DNA of 64,000 bases from Microbacterium enclense. Its GTDB lineage: Bacteria > Actinomycetota > Actinomycetes > Actinomycetales > Microbacteriaceae. The notes below the pieces were generated by a model. That model had not been told where the DNA came from. It saw only the letters and a program-made list of their open reading frames with translations, and searched no databases. The position numbers were made by a program, and so were the translations under genes. Below are positions 36,800 through 45,547 of the stretch, one piece after another. Positions within the stretch are counted from its first letter, which is position 1; each line of letters begins with the position of its first letter. The stretch is taken from contig NZ_KQ758467.1 in NCBI RefSeq assembly GCF_001456955.1, forward strand, positions 292,662-356,661, in the 5' to 3' direction.

Positions 36800-37528
36800 T
36801 CAGGCGGCGACGGCGCGCGCCGCGAACGAGCGCAGCAGGCGTGTCGGCTGCTCGATCGAGGCGGTTCGCACGTGAGCGGAGACCTCGTCGAACGCATCGG
36901 CGTCGAAGTACCCCGCGTCGCGGTACACCCGCATGCGGGCGACGAACGCATCGGTGGTGGGTTCGGGATGGAACTGCGTCGCCCACAGACCCCGGCCCGC
37001 GCGATACGCCTGGACGGGGCACGCGTCGTTCTGCGCAAGCAGGGTCGCGCCGGGGGGCACGCTGTCGGTCCCCTCCTTGTGCGCCGTGAGCGCCTCGAAG
37101 CGGGGGCTCAGGATGCCGAACAGCTCGTCGTCGCGGCCGGCGTCGGTCAGCACGATGTCAGCGGGACCCGTGCCCTCGGGGTGCTGCAGCGTCACCACCC
37201 CGCCCAGCAGACGGGTGACGACGCCGATGCCGAAACAGGTGAACAGGGCGGCGGTGCGGCCCTCGATCGCGGTGGCGGCCAGCCGCTCCAGGTCGCGTTC
37301 CAGGCGACGCTGCCCGTCGGTCTTCTCGTTGTCGGTGACGTTGAAGGGGCTCCCGCCCACGACCACGGCCGCGAACCGCTCGATGTCGTCGGGAAGCGGC
37401 TCGCGCACCAGATCGTGGTGCACCAGGTCGTCGTCGCCGACCCCCAGGCCGTCGCGGAAGGACGCCCACTCGGCCACGGCCGCATCGCGCTGCGGGCGGA
37501 CGCAGACATAGAGCAGGGGCGCGGTCAC
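36800..37528 (-). CDS. Class I glutamine amidotransferase-like protein
   Basis: A 242-residue stand-alone GATase-fold protein. The nucleophile motif is FTCFGIGVV (normally G-x-C-x-G) and the His/Glu motif is QFHPEPTTDAF, so the triad is present. Such proteins include GMP-synthase-like amidotransferases and gamma-glutamyl hydrolases; the partner or substrate is not evident. The start is GTG at 37528 with TAGAAT 6 bases upstream, which fits a leaderless message. It stands alone on the minus strand. Confidence 0.87.
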   Translation of the reverse strand: MTAPLLYVCVRPQRDAAVAEWASFRDGLGVGDDDLVHHDLVREPLPDDIERFAAVVVGGSPFNVTDNEKTDGQRRLERDLERLAATAIEGRTAALFTCFGIGVVTRLLGGVVTLQHPEGTGPADIVLTDAGRDDELFGILSPRFEALTAHKEGTDSVPPGATLLAQNDACPVQAYRAGRGLWATQFHPEPTTDAFVARMRVYRDAGYFDADAFDEVSAHVRTASIEQPTRLLRSFAARAVAA

Positions 37529-37606
37529 TCAGGGATTCTATGCAGGTCGATGCATCCTTCGGCGAGGCCGGGAAACCTGGCGAAACGTTCGGGGGTCGGG
37601 GTCACG

Positions 37607-38323
37607 TCACCGCGACGAGCGGGCCGTGCGTCCGCGGACGACGCCGACGAAGGCCTCGACGTCGGCGCTGGTGCGCTCTCGCACCCACGCGAGGGCGACC
37701 GTCGATGTCGGCCCGTCGCGCAGCACCCGGTACTCCACATCGCGCCGCTGATGTGCGCGTGCGAGCGACATCGGCATGATCACGACCCCCACCCCCGCGG
37801 CGACGGTCGCGACTGCCTCGGCGGTGTCGCTGGGAGCCGCGAACGCCGGGGCGGTGGCATCCGGGATCTCCGCGTTCAGCACATCGTCGAGGGGCACGAT
37901 CACGACCTCGCCCGCCAGGTCGGCCGCATCGAGCTCTTCGGCGGCGGTCAGATCGGAGTCGGCGGACATCACGACGACCGGCCGTTCCTCGTACAGCGCG
38001 ATGATGTGCAGGTCGTCGGGATCGTGGACCGGCAGACGCACCAGGGCGGCATCCACGTCGTCGAGGGCAGCGCGCTGATCGGCCACAGCGATCTCGCGCA
38101 GGACGAGGGCCACGTGCGGCATCCGTTCGCGCCATACGTCGATCCACTTGCCGGGGGTCGCTCCGGGAATCGCCCCGAGCACGAAGTCGCGCGGAGGCTC
38201 GGGGGGCGCGGGGGCGGCCCGCTGGCTCTTGGGTGTGTTCGTGCGGGGCCGCGGCGCCGATCTCGCGCCGCCGGCGCGGCGGGGAGCACCGGAACGTCCA
38301 CGGGATCCGCCGCTGTTCGCCAT
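37607..38323 (-). CDS. LysR-type substrate-binding domain protein lacking a DNA-binding domain
   Basis: A 238-residue protein. Residues 1-45 are a disordered Arg/Pro/Ser/Gly-rich basic tail. From about residue 46 (FVLGAIPGATPGKWIDVWRERMPHVAL) to about 228 it reads like the periplasmic-binding-type effector domain of LysR regulators (DLHIIALYEERPVVVMSADS, GVGVVIMPMSLARAH). The usual N-terminal helix-turn-helix is absent, and the start is well placed: TAGCCT ends 6 bases before the ATG. It may be a ligand sensor acting through a partner. Divergent from DUF1304 with only 35 bases between starts. Confidence 0.8.
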   Translation of the reverse strand: MANSGGSRGRSGAPRRAGGARSAPRPRTNTPKSQRAAPAPPEPPRDFVLGAIPGATPGKWIDVWRERMPHVALVLREIAVADQRAALDDVDAALVRLPVHDPDDLHIIALYEERPVVVMSADSDLTAAEELDAADLAGEVVIVPLDDVLNAEIPDATAPAFAAPSDTAEAVATVAAGVGVVIMPMSLARAHQRRDVEYRVLRDGPTSTVALAWVRERTSADVEAFVGVVRGRTARSSR

Positions 38324-38329
38324 GGTCCC

Positions 38330-38352
38330 AGGCTAGTCGTCGGCGGTAGCGT
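38330..38352. promoter_or_regulatory. Back-to-back promoters of two divergent leaderless genes
   Basis: On the minus strand TAGCCT (38335 to 38330) lies 6 bases before the ATG at 38323; on the plus strand TAGCGT (38347-38352) lies 6 bases before the ATG at 38359. The -10 elements are 11 bases apart, so polymerase binding on one strand should exclude the other. Confidence 0.5.
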
Positions 38353-38358
38353 GGACCC

Positions 38359-38748
38359 ATGATCGGCACCCCGGCCCTCGTCTTCGCCGGCCTCGCAGCC
38401 CTGCTGCACGTGTACATCTTCGTGCTCGAGAGCGTGCGGTGGACGCAGCCGAAGACGTGGAAGGTCTTCGGGATCGCCGACCAGCAGACGGCCGATGCGA
38501 CCCGGCCGATGGCCTACAACCAGGGCTTCTACAACCTCTTCCTCGCGGTCGGCGCCGCCATCGGCATCGTGCTGTGGATCGTGAACGGCACCGGTGACGT
38601 CGCCGGGCGCACGCTGCTGCTCTTCTCGCTCGGCTCCATGCTGGCCGCCGCCCTCGTGCTCGTCACGTCGGGGCGCAAGTACCTGCGCCCCGCGAGCATC
38701 CAGGGCACACTGCCGCTCGTCGGGCTGGTGCTCACGCTGCTCGCCTGA
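38359..38748 (+). CDS. DUF1304 family membrane protein
   Basis: A 129-residue protein with four transmembrane helices. The N-terminal ALLHVYIFVLESVRW and the AYNQGFYNLFLAVGA segment are diagnostic of DUF1304. Function unknown. The message appears to be leaderless (TAGCGT 6 bases before the ATG). It is divergent from the orphan LysR-type effector domain gene; joint control is possible. Confidence 0.93.
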   Translation: MIGTPALVFAGLAALLHVYIFVLESVRWTQPKTWKVFGIADQQTADATRPMAYNQGFYNLFLAVGAAIGIVLWIVNGTGDVAGRTLLLFSLGSMLAAALVLVTSGRKYLRPASIQGTLPLVGLVLTLLA

Positions 38749-39063
38749 GATCGACCCCTCCGGTTCGTGGCACGTCTCGGTGGTAGGGCTTCGCGCCGGG
38801 GAGGGGCGCGCGATGCACGGGCGGCGTTCGTGACGAGATCACCCGGGGGAGCGGGCGTGCTCGCGCGGGCGATGTGCCCGCGGTGTTCGTGACGAGATCG
38901 CCCGGGGAGTCGAGGTGCCCGCGCGAGTGATGCGGTCGCGGCGTTCGCGGCTGGACCTCCCGGAAGAGCGGTCGCCGCGCGGGGGCGGGAGCCGCGCGGG
39001 GCAGACGAAAACCCGCACGCTCCGAAGAGTCGTGCGGGTCGTGGATGCCGTGCGTGCGGTGGC
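38749..39063. repeat. Intergenic region with about 59-base tandem repeats
   Basis: No gene seen. Three degenerate copies of GCGGCGTTCGTGACGAGATC-CCCGGG start at 38821, 38880 and 38938 (the third diverged). The first two copies agree over about 28 bases. The right end holds the terminator of the hexapeptide-repeat gene. Confidence 0.6.
39011..39039 (-). terminator. Terminator of the hexapeptide-repeat gene
   Basis: ACCCGCACG (39011-39019) pairs with CGTGCGGGT (39031-39039). Read on the minus strand, the stem is followed by TTTCGTC, the expected U-rich side. It lies about 25 bases after the stop codon at 39064. Confidence 0.75.
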
Positions 39064-39471
39064 TCAAGCGGCCAGGCGCAACCCCCGGCGGTCGGTGGCG
39101 ACGGCTTCGCCGTCGTTGATGATCTCGTCGTCGCCGATCAGCGAGCCGACCGCGATGCGGGCGTTGTGGCCCACCTGCGTGCGAACGCCGATGTGAGCCC
39201 CCGCACCGATGACGGCACCGGCGCAGATGTGCGCGTGAGGCTCGATGTGAGCCTCGGGTCCGATCACGGCGTCGGACTCGATCCAGGCGCCACGGCCGAC
39301 ACGAACACCCGCGGCGATCTGCACGCCGGGTTCGACGTAGGCGCCGTTCTCGACCAGCGCCGACGGGTGGACCTTCGCGCCGTGCGCGACGAGTCCGCGA
39401 CCATTGACGTGCTTGCGGTAACGCAGCGTCTCGCCGTGGTCGTTCTCGATGTCGATGTAGTTCTTTCCCAC
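39064..39471 (-). CDS. Left-handed beta-helix (hexapeptide-repeat) protein
   Basis: A 135-residue protein built from about eight hexapeptide repeats (I/V/A-G-x-x-A-x type: VHPSALVENGAYVEPGVQIAAG, VRVGRGAWIESDAVIG, AHICAGAVIGAGAHIG), preceded by the conserved start GKNYIDIENDHGETLRYRK. The fold is that of LpxA/gamma-carbonic-anhydrase transferases, but no catalytic partner domain exists, so activity is uncertain. The start is GTG at 39471 with GGAGGGG upstream. The frame stays open to 39948 only as an artefact of GC-rich sequence. Confidence 0.85.
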   Translation of the reverse strand: MGKNYIDIENDHGETLRYRKHVNGRGLVAHGAKVHPSALVENGAYVEPGVQIAAGVRVGRGAWIESDAVIGPEAHIEPHAHICAGAVIGAGAHIGVRTQVGHNARIAVGSLIGDDEIINDGEAVATDRRGLRLAA

Positions 39472-39848
<377 letters not shown>

Positions 39849-40625
39849 TCAGCCGGGCTGGCAGGTCGGGCACCAGTAGACGTTGCGCTCGCTCGTCGCC
39901 GACGCGCCGAGGCTGGTGGCGCGGATGGGCGTGCCGCACCGCCGGCACGGCGCGCCCTCGCGGCCGTAGACCCAGAAGCGGCGACCGGGCCTGCTGTCGC
40001 CGGTGAACGTGCGCTCGGGCCGCGGCAGGTTCGCCCGGATCATGCGCTCGCCGAGGGCGATCGTCGCCTGCGCGTCGATCTCGGTCGCGGGCGTGGTCGG
40101 CGCGATGCCGCGCACGAAGAGCAGCTCATTGGCGTAGACGTTGCCGAAGCCCGCGACGTTGCGCTGGTCGAGCAGTGCGACGTGGGCGGCGCGGTCGTCG
40201 GCGGAGACACGGCGCACGGCCTCGGCCTCGTCCCAGTCGTCGGCGAGCAGGTCGGGGCCGAGGTGGCCGATGACGGTGTGCTCGTCGGTCGTGCGCAGCA
40301 CCTCGACCATGGCGAGGTCGAAGCCGATGGCATCCGCTCCCGCGACGCCGACGATCGCGCGCGCCTTGAAGGCGGGTCGTCGCCACCGCTCACCGGATCG
40401 GTAGACGTCCCACCGGCCCTCCATCTTGAGGTGCGAGTGCAGGGTGTACCCGCCGATCCGGTGCAGGAGGTGTTTCCCGCGGGCGGCGACCTCGTGCACC
40501 GTCTCGCCGCGCAGATCGGCCGTCGCGCTGCCCGGTACGCGGATGTCGAAGCGTGTCACGACCTTGCCGGCGAGGGCGGCGTGAAGCTTGGCCGCGGCGC
40601 GGTACACGGTGTCGCCCTCAGGCAC
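39849..40625 (-). CDS. nei2: Endonuclease VIII-type DNA glycosylase Nei2
   Basis: Removes oxidised bases and nicks the strand in base-excision repair. The 258-residue Fpg/Nei protein begins MPEGDTVYR: Pro2 is the nucleophile and Glu3 the acid. It has the H2TH region (LDQRNVAGFGNVYANELLF) and a C-terminal C4 zinc finger (CRRCGTP and WCPTC). The MPEGDT start marks the Nei rather than the Fpg branch. It follows lhr by 71 bases in the same direction; the same neighbours occur in mycobacteria, which supports a joint repair role. Confidence 0.93.
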   Translation of the reverse strand: MPEGDTVYRAAAKLHAALAGKVVTRFDIRVPGSATADLRGETVHEVAARGKHLLHRIGGYTLHSHLKMEGRWDVYRSGERWRRPAFKARAIVGVAGADAIGFDLAMVEVLRTTDEHTVIGHLGPDLLADDWDEAEAVRRVSADDRAAHVALLDQRNVAGFGNVYANELLFVRGIAPTTPATEIDAQATIALGERMIRANLPRPERTFTGDSRPGRRFWVYGREGAPCRRCGTPIRATSLGASATSERNVYWCPTCQPG

Positions 40626-40696
40626 GTGCAGCCTCCGTCCGGCGCGCGACGGCGCGCGCGCACGACGACCGGGCCCGCACGGGCGAGACCGACGGC

Positions 40697-43600
40697 TCAG
40701 GCACGGGCGGCCTCTCGCAGAGTGTCGCCCGCGGTGAGTTTGCGAAGCGTCAGCCCCTTCGGCGACTCGACGAACCCCGCCTCGCGCAGGGCCCGGCCGA
40801 CCGCCGTGCCGTAGACAAACTCGCCGTTGACCTGTTCGACGGTCAAGGTCTCGAGGCGCCGCTTCTTCGCCGTCTCGGCGAGGTGGCGCGCGGCCGCCTG
40901 CAGGGGCGCCTCGGCGTCGGTGAAGGCGAGGGCGCTGCGACCCCCGCGCTCGAGGTAGAGGGTCAGCTCACCGTCGACGAGCACCACGAGTCCGCCGGCT
41001 TTGCGGCCCGGCCGATGGGTGACGCCCTCGAGGGCGGGCCATCCGAGGGCCGCCCCGTAGGGGTTGGCGGGGTCGGTCGCGGCGAGGGTGACCGTGCGCA
41101 GGGGTGGCGGGTCGGCCACCGCGGCGAATTCTCGGAGGCGGTCGACGGTCGACGATGCGGCGAACTGCGCCGCGCCGAGCTTCTCGATGACGTAGCCGCG
41201 TCGGCAATGGCCCGCCTCCTCGAACCCGGCGAGGATGCGGTACACCTGCGCGAAGCCGCCGGGCACACCCTCGGACTGCACCGCGCCGCGGGTGACGACC
41301 CCGTACCGGTCGAGCAGCAGGCTCGCCGTCGCGGTGGCGCGGGCTGCGGCATCCGGTTCGCGCTCGGGCAGGAGCGACCATCGACCACCGAGCGAGGGAG
41401 GTCGAGGGGCCGACGTCGCGCGAGGCATCGTCGCGCCGCGGTACATGCGGGCGCGCGGTGCCCGACGGGCGACGCGGTGCGACTGCCCGCCGCCGCTCAG
41501 CAGGGTGCGGACGGGGGCGAAGGTGTCGTTGGTGACCCGTCCCGCCCAGGTGAGCGCCCAGAGGGCGTCGTTGACCGACTGCTCGTTGTCGGCGCCCGCG
41601 AGCTGCTTCAATTGCGCGGCGAAGTAGGCTCCGCCGCCGGCGAGGGCGGCGAGAATGCGCGCTTCGAGCGAGTCGGGTGCGGGATCGTCGGCGTCTTCGG
41701 GATCTTGCAGCGTGAACGGTGCTGCTTCGGCCGGGTGCAGAGCGATCCAGCCGTCGCGTCCGGGGAGCGTGCCGTGGCCCGACCAGACCACCTCGCCGGT
41801 GGCCGTCAATTCGTCGAGCAGGGCGGGGGAGTAATCGGAGACGCGCGATGGGAGCACCAGGGACTCCCACGCGCTCGCCGGGATGGGCACGCCCGCCAAC
41901 TGCTCGATGACGGCGAGCACCCCGTCGATGCCCTCGAGCGGGCGGCCGAGATGCTGCCAGACCGGCAGGAAGCGCGCATAGGCGGCCGGCGGCACCGGCT
42001 CGACGCTGCCGCGGATCGCGGCGAGGGAGCGCATGCGCAGACGTCGGAGCACCTCGACGTCGCACCACTCGGTGTCGTCACCACGCGCGGGGTCGCCGGT
42101 CCCCGAGCCGGTCGAAGGGGCGGGGAGGAAGAAGCCGCTCGCCAGACGCCCCTGCGACTCGAGCCGTTGCAGGGTGAGGCGCGCGACGGCGGTCCCGACG
42201 CCCAGCCGTTGCGCCACCGCCTCGGTGGTGAAGGGCGCGTGCGTGCGGGCGAAGCGCGCGACGAGGTCTCCGAGCGGGTCTGCGAGGGGTTCGAGGAAGG
42301 CGTTCGGGATGCCGACGGGCAGGGCCGCACCGAGGGCGTCGCGCAGGCGCCCGGCGTCTTCGATGCCGGCCACGCGCGAGACGCCGCCGATCGTGACGCG
42401 GATCGCGCGCCGGTCGTCGACGAGGGTCGCCAGGTGCCGCTCCGCCTCGGCGAGGGCGTCGGTCTCGGCATCGAGGCGCTCGGCGACCTCGGCGGCATCG
42501 AGCGGGCCGAGGATGCGCAGCAGATCGGCCACGCCTTCGACGCCTCGCGCGCGCCTGTCGGGGTCGAGGCGCTGGGCTTCGCGCTCGAACTGCGCGATGA
42601 CGTCGGGGTCGAGCAGCTCGCGCATCTCGACCTTGCCGAGGAGTTCGCTCAGCAGGGCGGGGTCGACCGACAGGGCGGCCGCGCGCCGCTCGGCGAGTGG
42701 CGAATCGCCCTCGTACATGAACGCGCCGACATAACCGAACAGCAGATCGCGGGCGTACGGCGAGGGCTGAGACGTCGTGATCTCGACCAGGCGGATGCGG
42801 CGCTCGCCGATCTGCCGGGTCACCCGCAGCAGGGCGGGCAGGTCGTAGACGTCTTGCAGCACCTCGCGCAGCGTCTCGAGGATGATCGGGAAGGCGGGAT
42901 GCCGCTTGGCGACCTCGAGCAATTGGGCGGAGCGCTGGCGCTGCTGCCAGAGCGGCGAGCGGCGGTTGGGGTTGAGCCGCGGCAGGAGCAGGGCACGGGC
43001 GGCGCACTCGCGGAAGCGCGAGGCGAACAGCGCCGAGCCACCGACCTCGTCGGTGACGATCTGCTCGAGCTCGTCGGGTTCGAAGACGAAGAGGTCGGCG
43101 CCGGGGGGTTCGGCCGCGGCATCCGGAACCCGGGCGATGATGCCGTCGTCGCTCGCGACGGCGGCGCCCTCGACCCCGAGCCGTTCGCGGATGCGCGCGT
43201 TGACCGCCAGCGCCCACGGGGAGTGCACCTGCATGCCGTAGGGCGAGTGCAGGATGATGCGCCAGTCGCCCACCTCGTCGCGGCTGCGTTCGACCGTGAG
43301 GCTGCGGTCGGTCGGCAGGCTGCCGGTGGCCTCGCGCTGCTCGGCGAGGTAGGACAGCAGGTTGGTGATGGCGTAGTCGTCGAGTCCGGACTCGCGCAGG
43401 CGTTCTTCGGCCTTGGCGCGCTCCGCTCCGGAGATGTCGCGCGAGAATTTGCCGAGCGCCTCGCCCAGCTCGGCGGGGCGGCCGATGCCGTCGCCGTGCC
43501 AGAACGGCAGCTTGCCGGGCTGACCGAAGGCGGGCACGACGTTGACGCGGTCGTGGGTGATCTCGACGATGCGCCAGCTCGTCGTGCCGAGCGTGAACAC

Positions 43601-45388
43601 GTCGTTGACGCGCGATTCGTACACCATCTCTTCGTCGAGCTCGCCGACACGGGCGTTCTGGGTCTCGCCGGCCACGAACACCCCGAAGAGACCGCGGTCG
43701 GGGATGGTGCCGCCGCTGGTGACGGCGACGCGCTGGGCACCCGGTCGTCCCGTGAGCGTGCCCGCGTCGCGGTCCCACACCAGGCGGGGGCGCAGCTCGG
43801 CGAACTCGTCGGACGGGTAGCGGCCCGCGAGCAGATCGAGGGTGGCCTCGTAGGCCGAGCGGGGGAGCGAACGGAACGGCGCGCTGCGCTTCACCGTCTC
43901 GAACCACTCCTCGACGTCGATCGAGCCGAGCGCCGACGCGGCGACCGTCTGCTGGGCCAGGATGTCGAGCGGGTTCTGCGGCACCGAGATGGCCTCGATG
44001 CGTCCGGCGAGCATGCGCTCGGTCACCACGGCGGTGTGCAGCACGTCGCTGCGGTGCTTGGGGAACAGGGCCGCGCGGCTGACCTCGCCGACCTGGTGTC
44101 CGGCGCGCCCGACGCGCTGGAGTCCGGAGGCCGCGCTCGGCGGCGCCTCGACCTGGATGACGAGGTCGACCGAGCCCATGTCGATGCCGAGCTCGAGGCT
44201 GCTGGTCGCCACGACGCACCGGAGGGCGCCCGACTTCAGCTCGTCTTCGACCTGGGCGCGCTGCTCTTTCGAGACCGAGCCGTGATGGGCCTTGGCGAGG
44301 ATCGCGGAGACGCCCGCGGACGATCCGGCCTGGGCCATCACACTCGCCGGCACCGTCGGCTCGGGCACGTCGATCCCGACGCGCTCGGCGTAGATCTCGT
44401 TGAGGCGCCCGGTGAGGCGTTCGGCGAGGCGTCGGGAGTTCGAGAACACGATGGTCGAGCGGCGTTCGAGAATGCGGTCGACGATCGCCGCTTCGACGTG
44501 CGGCCACACCGACCCCGCCATCTCGGTGCTCTCGGGTCGCTCGGAGAACCATTCGCCGTCGGCCGCCTCGTCGGGCGCGGGCGAACCCGGCGGAGGGGGC
44601 GGATTGAGCATGTCTTCGATGGGGACCACGACCGACAGGTCGAACGCCTTCGTCGCCTTGGGGGCCACGATGTCGACGGGCTGAGCGCCGCCGAGGAAGC
44701 GGGCGACCTCGTCGATCGGCCGCACGGTCGCCGACAGCCCGATGCGCTGCGCGGGCTCGTCGAGCAGCGCGTCGAGGCGCTCGAGGCTCACCGCCAGGTG
44801 GGCACCGCGCTTGGTCGCGGCGACCGCGTGCACCTCGTCGATGATGACCGTGTGCACACCGCGCAGGGTCTCGGCGGCCTGGCTCGTGAGCATGAGGTAG
44901 AGCGACTCGGGCGTCGTGATGAGGATGTCGGGCGGATCGGTGACCAGCTTGCGCCGGTCGCTCGAACTCGTGTCGCCCGAGCGCACGCCGACCGTCACCC
45001 CGGGGACCTGGATGCCGAGACGTCGGGCCGACTGCCCGATTCCGACGAGCGGCGAGCGGAGGTTGCGCTCCACGTCGACGCCGAGCGCCTTCAGGGGTGA
45101 GATGTAGAGGACGCGGGTGTTGGTCGGTGGGGCTTTCGGCGCTGCTTTCTTGCCGCGGCGCGGGGGCTCGGCATCCGGAGTCTCGGGCGCCTTCTCGCGG
45201 AAGATGCGGTCGATCGCGAAGAGGAACGCCGACAGCGTCTTGCCCGAACCGGTGGGCGCGACGACGAGTGCGTTGCGCCCCGAGGACACGGACTCCCACG
45301 CGCCCTTCTGCGCGTTGGTGGGAGCGCTGAAGGCGCCACGGAACCAGTCCTGCGTCGCAGGACCGAATCTCTCCAACACGTCGGCCAT
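40697..45388 (-). CDS. lhr: Lhr-type ATP-dependent helicase
   Basis: Large SF2 3'-5' DNA/RNA-DNA helicase involved in repair. The 1563-residue product has the Lhr layout: Walker A APTGSGKT (residues 44-51), DEVH box IIDEVHAVAATKRG, helicase C domain (RSTIVFSNSRRLAERL ... QVEAPPSAASGLQRVGRAGHQVG), then winged-helix and Lhr core/CTD domains. Length matches mycobacterial Lhr. The start is the ATG at 45388. A 23-base dispersed repeat lies in the coding sequence at 42098-42120 (PAPSTGSGTGDP). Downstream is nei2. Confidence 0.95.
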   Translation of the reverse strand: MADVLERFGPATQDWFRGAFSAPTNAQKGAWESVSSGRNALVVAPTGSGKTLSAFLFAIDRIFREKAPETPDAEPPRRGKKAAPKAPPTNTRVLYISPLKALGVDVERNLRSPLVGIGQSARRLGIQVPGVTVGVRSGDTSSSDRRKLVTDPPDILITTPESLYLMLTSQAAETLRGVHTVIIDEVHAVAATKRGAHLAVSLERLDALLDEPAQRIGLSATVRPIDEVARFLGGAQPVDIVAPKATKAFDLSVVVPIEDMLNPPPPPGSPAPDEAADGEWFSERPESTEMAGSVWPHVEAAIVDRILERRSTIVFSNSRRLAERLTGRLNEIYAERVGIDVPEPTVPASVMAQAGSSAGVSAILAKAHHGSVSKEQRAQVEDELKSGALRCVVATSSLELGIDMGSVDLVIQVEAPPSAASGLQRVGRAGHQVGEVSRAALFPKHRSDVLHTAVVTERMLAGRIEAISVPQNPLDILAQQTVAASALGSIDVEEWFETVKRSAPFRSLPRSAYEATLDLLAGRYPSDEFAELRPRLVWDRDAGTLTGRPGAQRVAVTSGGTIPDRGLFGVFVAGETQNARVGELDEEMVYESRVNDVFTLGTTSWRIVEITHDRVNVVPAFGQPGKLPFWHGDGIGRPAELGEALGKFSRDISGAERAKAEERLRESGLDDYAITNLLSYLAEQREATGSLPTDRSLTVERSRDEVGDWRIILHSPYGMQVHSPWALAVNARIRERLGVEGAAVASDDGIIARVPDAAAEPPGADLFVFEPDELEQIVTDEVGGSALFASRFRECAARALLLPRLNPNRRSPLWQQRQRSAQLLEVAKRHPAFPIILETLREVLQDVYDLPALLRVTRQIGERRIRLVEITTSQPSPYARDLLFGYVGAFMYEGDSPLAERRAAALSVDPALLSELLGKVEMRELLDPDVIAQFEREAQRLDPDRRARGVEGVADLLRILGPLDAAEVAERLDAETDALAEAERHLATLVDDRRAIRVTIGGVSRVAGIEDAGRLRDALGAALPVGIPNAFLEPLADPLGDLVARFARTHAPFTTEAVAQRLGVGTAVARLTLQRLESQGRLASGFFLPAPSTGSGTGDPARGDDTEWCDVEVLRRLRMRSLAAIRGSVEPVPPAAYARFLPVWQHLGRPLEGIDGVLAVIEQLAGVPIPASAWESLVLPSRVSDYSPALLDELTATGEVVWSGHGTLPGRDGWIALHPAEAAPFTLQDPEDADDPAPDSLEARILAALAGGGAYFAAQLKQLAGADNEQSVNDALWALTWAGRVTNDTFAPVRTLLSGGGQSHRVARRAPRARMYRGATMPRATSAPRPPSLGGRWSLLPEREPDAAARATATASLLLDRYGVVTRGAVQSEGVPGGFAQVYRILAGFEEAGHCRRGYVIEKLGAAQFAASSTVDRLREFAAVADPPPLRTVTLAATDPANPYGAALGWPALEGVTHRPGRKAGGLVVLVDGELTLYLERGGRSALAFTDAEAPLQAAARHLAETAKKRRLETLTVEQVNGEFVYGTAVGRALREAGFVESPKGLTLRKLTAGDTLREAARA

Positions 45389-45547
45389 GCCGACATCCTC
45401 TCCCGGACCTCCGACATCGGGTCGGGGTTGACGTTCGCCGGTCGCGGAACGCACCTCTCGTCGGGCACCGGCGGCGGCGCTGCGAGCCGGCCTCGGGGCA
45501 CCTTCCCTCAGGCGCTGGGCCAACGGCGGCGGCGACGGGAGCTGACC

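Noticed and set aside
40553..45100. A 1515-codon open frame antisense to lhr
   Set aside because: Shadow of lhr with low-complexity Arg/Gly/Glu/Val composition and no recognisable domain.
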